A stretch of DNA of 64,000 nt from Phyto melanocephala (lineage: Eukaryota; Arthropoda; Insecta; Diptera; Rhinophoridae): contig OW799233.1 of the NCBI GenBank assembly GCA_941918925.1, forward strand, positions 170,418,235 to 170,482,234, given 5' to 3'. Shown one piece after another: positions 9,891 through 21,085 of this stretch; positions within the stretch are counted from its first letter, which is position 1, and every line of letters starts with the position of its first letter. The translations under genes were made by a program, and so were the position numbers. The notes under the pieces were generated by a model, which was not told the DNA's origin, searched no databases, and saw only the letters and a program-made list of their open reading frames with translations.

Positions 9891-11300
9891 GTGTATTCTA
9901 CTAGTCAAGCTCTTTTATTTGACAATTATTTTGATGTGACTAACAGCCTTTTAACACTTGCTCACATCGCTCATTTTTCATCAAATCAACAAGATGTTAA
10001 CATCTTCCCCTATGAATTGTACAGGTTTGTGTGTCAACATTTCTCAACATCTTTTAATGATGTTTCTAACTCATTCTGTTCCACTCAACATTTATCGATT
10101 ATTTTAGTGTCTTCACTAAAAAAAAGAAATATTGTTATTAAAAAAATACATGCCATACATGCAACGAGTGGACTTGAAATATGTCGTATAAAATAAGATA
10201 TCTTAATTATCTTCATCCTCCAACAAAATCTGCATATTGTAAAAGTAATTGCTCTCCAAGGGCAATAATTAATACAGTTAATACAGCATTTTTAAATTTG
10301 ATTATTTTTTAACTTTTATTTGTGCAAACATGTAAAATAAATATTTTGACAAATGAAAGATAAAAGGTGTTGCAAATGTAAACAAGTCTTTTAAATTTTT
10401 AACATCTTCTACACATGCCGCTAAGATGTGAGCAAGTGTAAAAATGGTATAAGAAAAAAAATCATCTGCCATTTTGTTTCGGGCACCATCTTGTACTTTA
10501 CACTTTCTCATAATTTACTGTACTCTACTGGTTAATCCCATTTATTTTGATTCCAATATTGTGATAGATTTAAAAGGTCAATGCCGTACTAACTACATTT
10601 AGCCAATATAGTCGCTATTTTATTGGGGTTGTCATCTCGGATTTTTACTTTTTAATAGTTTTTTGTATTCTACTAGTCAAGTTCTTTCATTTGATATCAA
10701 TATTGAGGGGGTTGAATGGCGTACATTTTTAAATATTAAATGAGACCCATATACAAATTTATTGTACGCCATTTTGTAGTGGCGGCTATCATTTATTTAA
10801 AATTTTTTATCGTATGTTAGATATTGGTAGACTTGACTACTACTTTATCTTGATATCTATTTCGATCCTCTTGGCTGTAAACTGATCTTCGCTTCTAAAT
10901 TTATTGAAAAATATCGAAGCATTTGTATTTTTGTGCTTATATCTCAGTTAGTTTTAAATCGATTTATAAGTTTTTCTCAGCAATAATTTTTGAGACTAGG
11001 TTTGTATTTTAATGTCTTTAACGTTTCAAAAAATTAATTTAAATCTTGGTACATTTAAAATAATATATATTTTTGAAAATAATATTTTCCTATAACTCTG
11101 CCAATTAGTAACCGATATGTAAAATTTTGTTTACGAATAGCGCTAAAAGCACTTCATATTTGTAAATTTCAGCAAACGTGCCTATAAATTGTTCTAGAGC
11201 TAAAAAATGTATATTTTTGTAGTAAAAATATAGAGAAAAACAACAGAAGTAGTCGTGTTTATTTGCTTATATCTCAGAAAGTTATGGAGTGATTGGGATA
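9891..11300 (-). repeat. Dispersed repeat with internal sub-units (family seen also at 14560-15340 and 51590-52150)
   Basis: The segment repeats phrases such as tattctactagtcaag, ctttcatttgat followed by caatattg, and gccattttgt several times. It also carries gcttatatctcag at about 10936 and 11264, the reverse complement of ctgagatataagc, which lies in the long Helentron-like copy at 14227-15357. I infer that it is the diverged interior of such an element in the opposite orientation. A 15 bp inverted pair acacttgctcacatc (9956 and 10426-10440) may mark a small insertion inside it. Confidence 0.55.
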
Positions 11301-12682
11301 GATTCACTAGCGACTTAATCCTTATTATTTTCCATAGATTAATAAGTATTACCAAAATAACAACAGCAAAAAGCTTAAGTAGTAAATTTCTTTCTCAATC
11401 TATTATGGTAGGAATTATGAATAAAAAAATCATTAGCGAACTCTATTTCCTAACAACTTGTGGGATTAACAGATAGTATTTACAACCAACACTAAAATAC
11501 CATTAAAACTATGTTAATGATGAAATCAAATTCATTCCACTCGGCTAATGTGTTCTTTCGATATCACATGTAAAATTTAATTTGCTAATAAAGATAAAAA
11601 TTTAAAAAAAAGAAATAAACTTAAAAGCCTTCAACTATTAAATTTAAACTATTAATGTAGTCCCCAAAATATATATACCCTCCCCATGTAGTTGACAACT
11701 CGCTTATAAATATTCGTTTCGAAATAAAGTTTAACATAAATTATTTTCAATTGAAGTAATTTATTTGTTTTCGAATTTCCAGTTTTTGGCTTAATGTCGG
11801 TCCTAGCTTTCATAAGGTTACTAAAGACAATCAATCTTTTTTAAATTTACTACAAACAACTGCTCCTTGGTATGGGAGTTATGAATACTACTGACTCTGG
11901 TGTATTATACTAAATCGAGCAAATAACACAGGTAAACACACATTTTGTTGCCCTAAAATGAAAGCTGATTCTCAGTGATTCGGAACGTTAAACACGAAAC
12001 TGTACTCCAGTTTTTTAATTTGGCTTTTGTTTTAAAATTATATCAGTATAACATGAGACCAATTCAGTTTTAAAGAAAATACTAAGTTTCCCAAAAAAAT
12101 TTGTTTACTACATGCTAACATTTTCTTAAAACTGACTTAACTGTTTAAGGAATATGAAAAAAGATGTGTAATTTTTTAAACATTTTAAAATTTTTGTTTC
12201 TTAAAAACAATAAAAAAAGTCCTCTGTTTTTGTATAAGACAATTGTTCGTACACAACTTTTGTTTTTGTTCAAAGAGAAGTGATGAAAATTAAAAAATGA
12301 AAGCGTAGATTGTTGGATGTATATCGCAATTTTAGTCCAAAATTGTATTAAAACTGGTACTTGAACTATGACCTTTAAAAAATAAGTAATTGCAACAACG
12401 ATTATTGTGGTGAGTTTAGTGATTAGGCACCTTTGGTGACTCAATCGGCATATTAACGAAACAAAAATGGCGTATTGTGAAAAACATCTGCGACAGTTAC
12501 GGCGAGTAGACAAAATGCTGTTTGATGTCTATACAACTTTAAAAAGAGACAATAAGAATGCTACCGATAAAGGCGAACAGTATAGAGTTATAAATAACGA
12601 TTTTTAAGGCCACAGTTTTCATTGAAACTATTTTTATAAGAAAATATATTTTCATACTATTTTTATTTAATACTAATTTATT
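11300..12682. other. AT-rich DNA, no gene seen
   Basis: The open frames here are short and of AT-rich composition, without recognisable motifs. Confidence 0.55.
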
Positions 12683-13407
12683 ATACCCTTCACACAGTGA
12701 AAAAGGGTATATATAGCTTTGTCATTCCGTGTGAAATTTCTACAATTTTCATTTCCGACCCCATAAAGTATATATTTTCTGAAAGCTTATGAATAGGGGA
12801 GTCGATTAAGCTCTGTCAGTCCGTTCGTCTGTCCGTGTGTATGTTAAAATCAACTTTTTGAAGCTCCCCGACATCGCTTGGACCCGGGTGAGGTACTAAA
12901 ATATCAGAAATATTCGGGAGTAGATCGGTATTGAAAATCAGAAGAATCGGTACATAAACAACTGAGATATGAGCAAAAACCCACGACCACCTCGATTTTT
13001 TTTTCACAAAAACAACATTACAACAACAACATACATACATTCAAACATGTATACTGGTTAGAGTAAACGTGGCATCGAATCCCAGCTGAGCCAAAAAAAT
13101 TTTTTTTTTTTTAATTTTTTTTTTTATTTTTTTTTTTATTTTTTATTTAATATATTTTTGATATTTTTATTATTTTTTTTTTTATATTTTATATATATAT
13201 ATTAATTATTTTTTTTAATTTTTTTTTATTATTTTTTTTTTTTTTTAACACACATACGTAAATTTATAATTTTACAATGGGATGTTTTTATATATGTATG
13301 TTTTTTATATGTATGTACGTATTTCATATGGGATGAATGGTGATTCAAACTACTGTGATTGCATGATTACACGTTGTGAAGGGTATATAATATAGCGCTC
13401 TTACTTG
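12683..13407 (+). mobile_element. Helentron-like non-autonomous repeat (mini-me/HINE-like), copy 1
   Basis: It begins ataccctt, has subterminal inverted motifs tacccttcac / gtgaagggta, the phrases cattccgtgtgaaat and gaccccataaagtatata, a GTCC/GTCT block near 12826, a pyrimidine-rich middle and an end reading gctcttacttg. These are hallmarks of the dipteran mini-me/HINE repeats, which have no protein of their own. Unlike copies 3 and 4 it lacks the terminal palindrome attcggc...gccgaat before the end. Confidence 0.7.
13069..13093 (-). promoter_or_regulatory. tRNA-promoter-like A-box directly abutting a B-box-like motif
   Basis: On the minus strand tggctcagctgg fits the pol III A-box consensus at every fixed position and is followed at once by gattcgatgcc, one base off the B-box consensus. 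The two boxes are far too close for a normal tRNA promoter, so function is doubtful. The same module is at 32199-32224 and, inverted, at 54236-54261. Confidence 0.35.
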
Positions 13408-14226
13408 TTTTTTTGTAACATTTACCACTTGCTATACGTTTATTATATAATTGAAATAACTTAATTAATATCATTAACAAATACTTTAGTTACAAACAAA
13501 CTTTTTTTAATATATAATTTGAAAGTACAAAACAAACATTTTGTTACTCTAAAAATTAATCTTAATTTTTTTTTTTAGAAAATTTTACGTGTGTGTTTTC
13601 CAACCTTCCTCAATAAAACCGCAATATATTTATTTTACATGATGTTTTAAATAGTTTAATTAAAAACTTTTGAAACTGTTTAATGAATGCTTAAAATAAT
13701 ACTGTTTACGACAAGTTTATGATTTAATGAAACTCACAGGATAAATGCGATACATGAACTGTTGAAAACACATTCCCCTGCAGGCTTTAATTCAGTTACA
13801 TACTTAATACATTAAGTTCACTACTAAGGTTAAGTAGGCAACAGTGAGTTTCTTTTTTTTTTAATTTAAATTTAATTAACAATTCTTGACTGTTTATTAA
13901 GTTTTACCCACGCCAAAATTTAGACAGGTATGATGGAATCTTAAATTTAATAAAACTGTTGTATTGTAGTTTTATTAAACATTTTATTTTTGGAGATGTT
14001 ATTTTATTATTTGTCATAAAATAAAACTTTTCAATTAAATATTTTAATTGAATGATGAATTTAAAATTCAATTTTAATAAATTATCAATTTATTTTATCT
14101 CCTATATATTAGTCTTATTAATAAATACGCATTTTTTAATTTTTGTATTTTTGAAAAGTTTTGCTTAATTTACCATTATATGACAAAGTGTCTATATATT
14201 AAAAGCTTTTGAAAAACTGTCTTTGA
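13408..14226. other. AT-rich DNA, no gene seen
   Basis: No coding pattern or paired termini seen. Confidence 0.55.
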
Positions 14227-15357
14227 ATACCCTACACAGAGAGTGTAAGGGTATATCTAGGTTTGTCATTCCGTGTGAAATATCAACAATTATAAATTTC
14301 CGACCCCATAAAGTATGTATTTTCTGAAAGCTGACGAATAGAGAAGTCGATTGATCACTGTCTGCCTATCAGTGTGTAAGTTAAAATCAGTTTTTTGAAG
14401 GCCCCCACTAAGGCCGAGAGCGTGGGAAAAAAATAACAGAAATATTCGGCAGCACATGGCTATTGAAAATCAGACATGTGCCATGTGTCGTGACACGTAA
14501 ACACGACTGCCTTCGATTTTCCGCCCTATTTTTTCAAGAAAAATTAAAAGTTTTTAGCCCTGGGATTTATAGACAAATTTGCGACTTTTTGTAGCTATAA
14601 TATGTCTTTAGAAATATTTGCGAAAAACGGTCACAAATCGGCAAAGTTATAGGCGATACTTATTTTTAAAAATATATGTTTTTTTTTAATATATCAAACT
14701 TTTTAAGCTCACAATTTAATTTTAAACACTGTAAGGACACCAAATCATAAACCGTAGTATCAGAAATTATCTCTGAGAAAAACTAACAATTCGGCTTAAA
14801 ACTAACTGAGATATAAGCATCAAAATTTAACTGCCTCAGTGTTTTTCCTATAAATTACAAATCAAAAACGATTTTTTCCAGTTTATATGCAACAGAGAGA
14901 GTATTGCAAATAAAAGTACTTGACCAGCAGAATATAAAACCTTAAAAAAAGTCAAAATCTATGATGGCCGCTACGACAAAATGGAGGCCAATAAATTTAT
15001 ATATGGTCTTATCTAATATTTTAAAATTTATGCCCTTGATCCCTTACAATATTGTTATTAAATGATAGAGCTTGAAGAGCAGAAAACAGTAAACTATTGG
15101 AAAAGTGTAAGATCTAAATGAAGTCTGCAACAAAATGGCGGAATATCTTTTTAATCCCATCAACATGAGTATTGACTAGTATTACACAGTTAATTATTTA
15201 AAAATTCAAAATCAAAGATGGCATCGAAAATAATATAAAAAAATGGCGTATAACATGAAACATGAAATCTAGGCTAAACTACAATATGGTCGTTATACCT
15301 ATGTACATGATGGTGAAGGGTATTATTAGGTTCGGCACTATATACCACTCTTAGTTG
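14227..15357 (+). mobile_element. Helentron-like repeat, long variant, copy 2
   Basis: It starts ataccctacaca, carries the cattccgtgtgaaat and gaccccataaagtat phrases and a degenerate GTCT block near 14368, and ends ggtgaagggtatta...cactcttagttg. Its middle (about 14560-15340) is an extra module absent from copies 1, 3 and 4 and matching, in reverse, the repeats at 9891-11300 and 51590-52150. Confidence 0.6.
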
Positions 15358-15881
15358 TTTTTAAATATTTTCCTTTAAATTCTTTAATCCTTTGAATATA
15401 TGTATGTATGGTGCTACATTTTAATTGATGTCAAATTATTTATTAAAAAGTTATAATTTTGCCACTCAGGTTTAAACAATTTTATTTTAAACATTTCATG
15501 TGTGTTTTTTTGCAACAAAAATTACCTGCTTCAAATTAAAGAATAACATAAATTTTTCAGTATATTTACTACTTAGTATTTGTATCAGTGTTCCTTTTTT
15601 TATTCTATTATGACCACTTTTCCATTTACAGCAATTAAAAGCCAGTTAATAATTAAACGTTACAAATTGTACGCCAAGTGCATTTGAAAGACTTGAAAGA
15701 ACAGTTGGCTATGTAGTTTGAAAAAAAACAAATACTATTTTGTCAGAAAGGGGTATGTGAGAGAATAAACGAGCGTAGATCTTTCGCTAACAGACTTTAC
15801 TGTTAAGACAATGCAACATAAATACACATAGCTTAGTACTAGTACCCAGTTGACAACATCTTTAAGATTTGTTAAAGGCTA
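15358..15881. other. AT-rich DNA, no gene seen
   Basis: Nothing recognisable. Confidence 0.5.
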
Positions 15882-16178
15882 TAATACACGGCATGTTTTT
15901 TACATCTGACTTTAAAATTTGTGAGACATATGTAAATCTACATGTCTGTCAAAATTGTACTTTTACGCTGACTGCTTTGCAGCAGCAGATATTTCTGCCA
16001 ACGGCTGATGTCACATGTTTTGACAGAAGAAAATAGAGCGCACTCTAATTAAAATTTTGTCAGATGTCTCAACACATGTTTTGTAATGTTATGTAATGTT
16101 TTAAAGGTAACACACGACATGTTTGTATTAGCAGTGGAGAATTTGACAAGTCAGATGTAAAAAACATGCCGTGTATTA
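15882..16178. mobile_element. MITE with perfect 29 bp terminal inverted repeats
   Basis: The first 29 bases (taatacacggcatg...) are exactly the reverse complement of the last 29 (16150-16178). The element is 297 bp and has no open frame. A TA at each outer edge could be the target duplication of a Tc1/mariner-type mobiliser, but the superfamily is not certain. Confidence 0.8.
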
Positions 16179-16521
16179 GCTCCTTAAGGATGGTTTTACG
16201 AAAATATAGAAACGTCGTAGACATATGAGGCAAACAGCTATAAAATCATTGATTACACTATTTTCTATAATTAAACAGATGAAAAAAATATAAAATAAAT
16301 TCCAAAAATGTACCCCGTGGTATTTTATATAAATCTGCTAAACACATCATATATCTAGGATGTATGTTAAGACGAAAAGTGGGGGCACTTAAAAAATAAA
16401 ACTTTTCCATTTAAATGAGATATGACTACAGCGCCACCAACGAAGACCAAAGATTCGTTTGTGCTCTTTTGATAACTTTAATACAGTTCCACCTATTGGA
16501 TTTTAAATAGTTATATATTAA
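16179..16521. other. AT-rich spacer between two MITEs, nothing seen
   Basis: No coding pattern or repeat pair noticed. Confidence 0.5.
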
Positions 16522-16803
16522 CCCTAGAGTACGAACGTTCGTCGATTTGTCGAGCACATCTCTCTTGTTACTATTTTTCTTAATATTGAATGTGTCGATC
16601 TTGCTTGCATTTTATATAGTGTTACTTGCTTTGAGTTGCTTTTGATATGAGCAGTTTTAATATATAAGGGATTACAAAGTCCAATATGATCGATCTTGTG
16701 AAGGAAAAATTATTTAAATTTATAAGAAAGTTAAAGAAAAAAACATCGTCGAATCGACGATCTGTAGTTGCAACGGATGTAAAATATGGTTAGTACTTCA
16801 GGG
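16522..16803. mobile_element. piggyBac-like MITE flanked by TTAA
   Basis: The element begins ccctagagtacgaac and ends gttagtacttcaggg; the ends are imperfect inverted repeats starting CCCT. TTAA lies immediately outside both ends (16518-16521 and 16804-16807), the target duplication of piggyBac transposons. It is 282 bp with no transposase. Internal tcgtcgattt / gtcgaatcgacga motifs may be subterminal repeats. Confidence 0.65.
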
Positions 16804-16929
16804 TTAAGAGAAAACCAACACCGACATTTAAAAAAAAAACTTTTAAATCGTTTTCTTATTTAAAAAAAAATTTTGTATTCAACCAATGACTTGTCGATGA
16901 CTGTAGGAGAACTTTCCGGTGAATTTTAG

Positions 16930-17640
16930 AAGAATATAGGTTGAGACTATACTGGGTGCCGGGTCACTCTAACATAAGCAGCAATGAACTGGCTAATGAG
17001 TTGGCAGTACTGGGCTCAGAAATGATGGATCCTGATGGGGTAGAGGCGGTAAGGCATCCATTGGGTTTCTATTTTGGTAGGATCAGGGAATGAGTTCTAA
17101 GCGAGATTAATTGGCTCTGGAGCAACCGAACGGACTGCAGAGTATCAAGGGCATTATGGCCGATGCTCAGTGAGTCTGATGCGGATTTGCTTCTTAGGGT
17201 CTGCGTGACAACTATAATAGGGATTGTTACGGGCCACTGTATGTTGGACGGGATGGCGGTGAGAATGGAATTGAACCTGTCTGTCGGATATGTGCAAGCT
17301 ATGCGAGAATCTGGAGGAGTTTGAAACAGTTGAGCACATTCTGTGCCAATGTCCCAGACTGCAGATTAGCAGGTTGAAATGTCTCGGACTATGAACTCAA
17401 GAATCTGCAAGGATTCGTAATGGGAATGACCTGGCTTCGTGACACGAGACTGAGAATGGGTCGATTGTAGAGTATTGATTTGGTGTCCACTACTTCATCA
17501 CTTGTCTATCTTCTATTCATTCTTCTATTCTTCTTTTTATTTCTATAATAAGGCGTCACAATGAACCGTATTAGTCTTTGGGAGAGAATGTGAGGTTAAC
17601 TTTGCACCAGCCTTACAATCTACCTACCAACCAATATTAA
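16930..17640 (+). pseudogene. LINE fragment: RNase H domain and C-terminal zinc motif (dead)
   Basis: Conceptual translation from about 16940 gives YWVPGHSNISSNELANELA, the C-terminal signature of the RNase H carried by I, LOA, R1 and related LINEs. It is followed in shifting frames by a segment with VTTIIGIVTGHCML and then VEHILCQCP, the family's zinc-type tail. At least two frameshifts and several stops break it. The tail after about 17460 is the 3' UTR. The upstream RT is absent, so the copy is 5'-truncated. Confidence 0.75.
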
Positions 17641-17977
17641 TATTTTAAAAAAATATCTGCTACATTGTCGCAAAATTTTTAAGATTACAATTACACTGCT
17701 TTTAATTTGTATTGTTAACGAGAACTTCGTTAACAACGTCTTTTAAGTAATTTCTTCGACAATAAACAATTATAAACATTTCTTGCATTAATAGTAAAAA
17801 ACATTGTTTTGGCCAACTGGGTTAACAATGTTGTGCAACAACAATACAATCATATTTACAAATGTATTAACTATGTTTTGTATTAGATATCTGTACTGTT
17901 ACCTTTAAGGCTATCAGTCGCACAACATCGTTAATCCCTAAAATACATTTCATATGCATTGGCCAGTACTTTCAGTA
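17641..17977. other. AT-rich spacer, nothing seen
   Basis: No gene or paired repeat noticed. Confidence 0.5.
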
Positions 17978-18656
17978 CAGGCAAATCTCGATATAACAAA
18001 CGTTATAATGTTAGGCCCATGCGTTATATCGATAAAATCGTTATACGCAATAATATAAGAACCTCAAAGAACATTAACATTAATTAGTAATAGCTCCGCT
18101 TAACACTAGGAAGCCGAATATCGTTTATATGTTACAACCTCTTGTAGTATTAAATAATTGTTGTTCAGCAAGTTGACAGGGGTACTATCGTAAATTAATA
18201 AGAACAATTTTTGCTTAAATTTTTTTGAATAAACATATTTACAATTTTGGTATTTCATATTTCACTGAAATTTCATTAAGTCTTATACGCTATTAACAAT
18301 CATCTAAAACAGTTCTTCTTGCGAAATTTTTTTATATTTTTTTTTCTATTTGAACTTCACACTAAGCTGAAGGCAGTTTGTTTTAAAACTAGTTGTCAAA
18401 CAAAAAAGTATCGGTACTTCAACGCCTTAATTGCTTTAATATAATTTGGTGTACAGGCCTTGCTTCATTGTTTCGGCATTCCTTATATAAAGCAAACTCG
18501 TTTTAAAACATTTGCAATTTTCAAAATCGTGTTGATGGTTTATCTTTTTTTTGTTATATCAAGGAAAAATTTTTTATATTCACTGTATAAGATAGTCGAT
18601 AAAAAAATATTTCGAATTTTCGTTAAAGTGATTTCCGTTATACCCAGCTTTGCCTG
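17978..18656. mobile_element. pogo/Tigger-like MITE
   Basis: The ends are caggcaaatctcgatataac and gttatacccagctttgcctg, imperfect inverted repeats flanked by TA on both sides. Subterminal cgttata motifs recur near both ends, a pattern shared with the pogo/Tigger-type elements at 22393, 27733 and 39617. No transposase remains in its 679 bp. Confidence 0.65.
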
Positions 18657-19860
18657 TATTTGTTGTATGTTTGTTCATGTTTCTCATATGTAAACTGTTC
18701 TGTAGATTTTGCCATATGCTGCCCACCATTTTTATGATTTTTTTTTTGTTTTTTTTTTTCTTCATTTTTCATTGAACATGCAATTACAGCAGGTGTCTAT
18801 TGCATTTGTAAAATAAATCGCAAATGGAGAGAAATACAACTTGAAATTTATACTGAAAAAAAGTTCAATTAAAATGAAATCAATAAGATAACAATAAAAA
18901 GTTGGAACTTATAAATAGACAATTTATAGAAAAAATTAGACAATTGCTATAAGAAGTAATTTATCGAGTGATTAAAGTTAAGGATTTTAATTATTAAATC
19001 TCTATGTATACTACTACGCAAATAAAAGATTTTATATAGTGTTGCCAGGTAACTTTCTAACAAAAAAAAATTAGAGAACTCCTAATTTTAATTTTTTTTA
19101 ATCCCCATTGGAGAAATATAAATTTATATAATAATATCATCATCTTATCTACATATAATTATCTAGTTTAAAAAATCTCTCTATAGATTTTTTTAAAAAT
19201 TTTTTTTATGAAAATAGGAGCATTTCCGTTAGAGAGTTCGTGATGTTTTTTTGTTAATTCATATAGGTATTAAGTATTTCTATAAATATAGTATTGCAAA
19301 ATCATCATCAAAAACTACCGAATCTTTCGGAGTAAAAATGTGGCACATAAAAGTCAATGAATACTTTACTTCTAAAACGCTTTCATTCGTTGGAACATTG
19401 AGTCCTTTTTTTAGAATATTTGTAACTTCCTTTTAACAGATTCATTTGAATAAAAAACACCTAAAAACAAATGTTTGCCCCTAACGTTCTCTTAATGAAT
19501 TTGAGTAACCTTAATTCACATCTAAAAGAGAGAAAAAAATACACCCTAAGTACATGTGGAAAGCCTTAACCTGGCAACAGTTGTTTTATGACATTTTTTT
19601 AACTGAACTGAGAAAGATTAGTTTAAGTTTTTACAGCGAACTTTCCATATGATATCATTTAAGGAAATAAGCAAAACGTTCATAAAATTGTTAAAAATAT
19701 TTAAATGGTGTAACATAGAATTTTATTCGATTTTTTCAGACGATTAGTCTTCGATTTTTTATAGATTAAATTGTTAAAATAAATTAAAATTTTAGACATA
19801 AACAATTTAATACTTTGTAATGGGTCTTGTATTATGCGCTTCGTTTCTTTTATTTTAAAT
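18657..19860. other. AT-rich DNA; possible short TIR element 19041-19581
   Basis: An inverted pair tgttgccaggt (near 19042) and acctggcaaca (near 19566-19576) could bound a MITE of about 540 bp; no convincing target duplication was found. Otherwise nothing is recognisable. Confidence 0.35.
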
Positions 19861-20383
19861 TAGCCAATCCCGGTGCGCTTTGCTACGCCCCTTAATGAAT
19901 AAAAATGCATTCTAAATTTAAAATGAATATTAAGTGCAAGAAGCTTAAAATTATAACTGTACAGTCATAAGAGCTGATTATGTAAGCAAAGTTTCAGAAA
20001 AATCTATTTAGTTCAAGTAGCTGAAAATTATATTTATATGTGTGCAAAGTCAGAAAAATCTATTTAGTGCAAGTAGCTAAAAATGATAACTTATTTTTAT
20101 GGGCGTGGCACTGCCTATTTTTCTATTTACGAGATTGTATTATATCATATCCTATATCATAGGAGTTCAATATGTGTGCGAAGTATCAGAAAATTCGGTC
20201 AAGTGCAAGTACCTAAAACTGATAACCTTGTTTTATGGGCGTAGCCGCGCCCCTTTTTACCACCCATAAGCACTCTTTGGAATGTATATAACAACTTGAC
20301 GAAGTTTGAGTCCGATCGGCTTTACGGTTTCGGATTCTATAGCTAACACACACACAGACAGAGTTTCACTTTTATATATCTAC
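19861..20383 (+). repeat. Interspersed repeat with internal tandem units, copy A
   Basis: It begins tagccaatcccggtgcgc and ends in a tail with tccgatcggctttacggt, an ACAC run, gtttcacttttatatat. The interior repeats units holding gcaaagtttcagaaaaatc, gtgcaagtagct and gggcgtggc. The tail style recalls RTE-derived or Helitron-like non-autonomous repeats of flies; family uncertain. Confidence 0.6.
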
Positions 20384-21085
20384 TAGCCAAACCCGGCGCG
20401 CGTTGCTACGCCCCTTAATGAATCGAAATGCATTCTGAATTTTAATTGAATATCAAGTGCAAAAGTAATCACAAGATTGTAAATCCTTAACAGCTCAATA
20501 TGTGTGCAAAGTTTCAGAAGAATCGGACCAGTGCAAGTACCTCAAAATTATAATTGTTTTTATGGGCGTGGCACTGCCCACTTTTCTAATCACGAAATTA
20601 TTTAGTCATGACAGCTCGATATGTATGCAAAGTTTCAGAAAAATCGGTCTGGTGCAAGTACCTCAAAATTATAACCTTTTTTTATGGGCGTGGCCCTGCC
20701 CACTTTTCTAATCACGAAATTATATGGTTATGACAGCTTAGTATGTGTGCAAAGTTTCAGAAAAATCGGTCCAGTGCAAGTACCTCAAAATAAAACTTTT
20801 TTAGGGGCGTGGCCCCGCCCACTTTTCTTTTCACAAAATTATTCAATTATTAGTCATGAGAGCTCGATATGTGTGCAAAGTTTCAGAAAAATTGGTCAAG
20901 TGCAAGTAGCTAAATCTGATAACTTATTGTTATGGGCGTAGCCCCGCACACTTTTGCCCACCCATAAACACTCCCTGCTATGTGTACAACAACTTGCCAA
21001 AGTTTGAGTCCGATCGGTTTTACAGTTTCGGAGTCTATAGCTAACACACACACACACAGAGTTTCACTTTTATATATATAGATAG
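20384..21085 (+). repeat. Interspersed repeat with about 120 bp tandem units, copy B
   Basis: It is head-to-tail with copy A and has the same start (tagccaaacccggcgcgc) and the same tail. The phrase tgcaaagtttcag recurs at about 20501, 20624, 20745 and 20874, giving units of about 121-129 bp, each with gggcgtggc followed by gcccactttt. The short open frames across it are products of the repetition. Confidence 0.7.

Noticed and set aside
12816..13040. 74-residue minus-strand frame, and its relative at 31938-32225
   Set aside because: Both lie in the same part of the Helentron-like repeat; the frame comes from the repeat, and the GTCC block is read as a Thr/Asp/Arg/Gln repeat (TDRRTD, TDGQTD).
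20502..20941. Two frames with repeated FRKIG and MGVALPTFLI
   Set aside because: Products of the 120 bp tandem repeat.
19861..21085. CRISPR-like array of repeats with spacers
   Set aside because: Units of about 120 bp are similar throughout with no unique spacers, and the DNA is from a fly.
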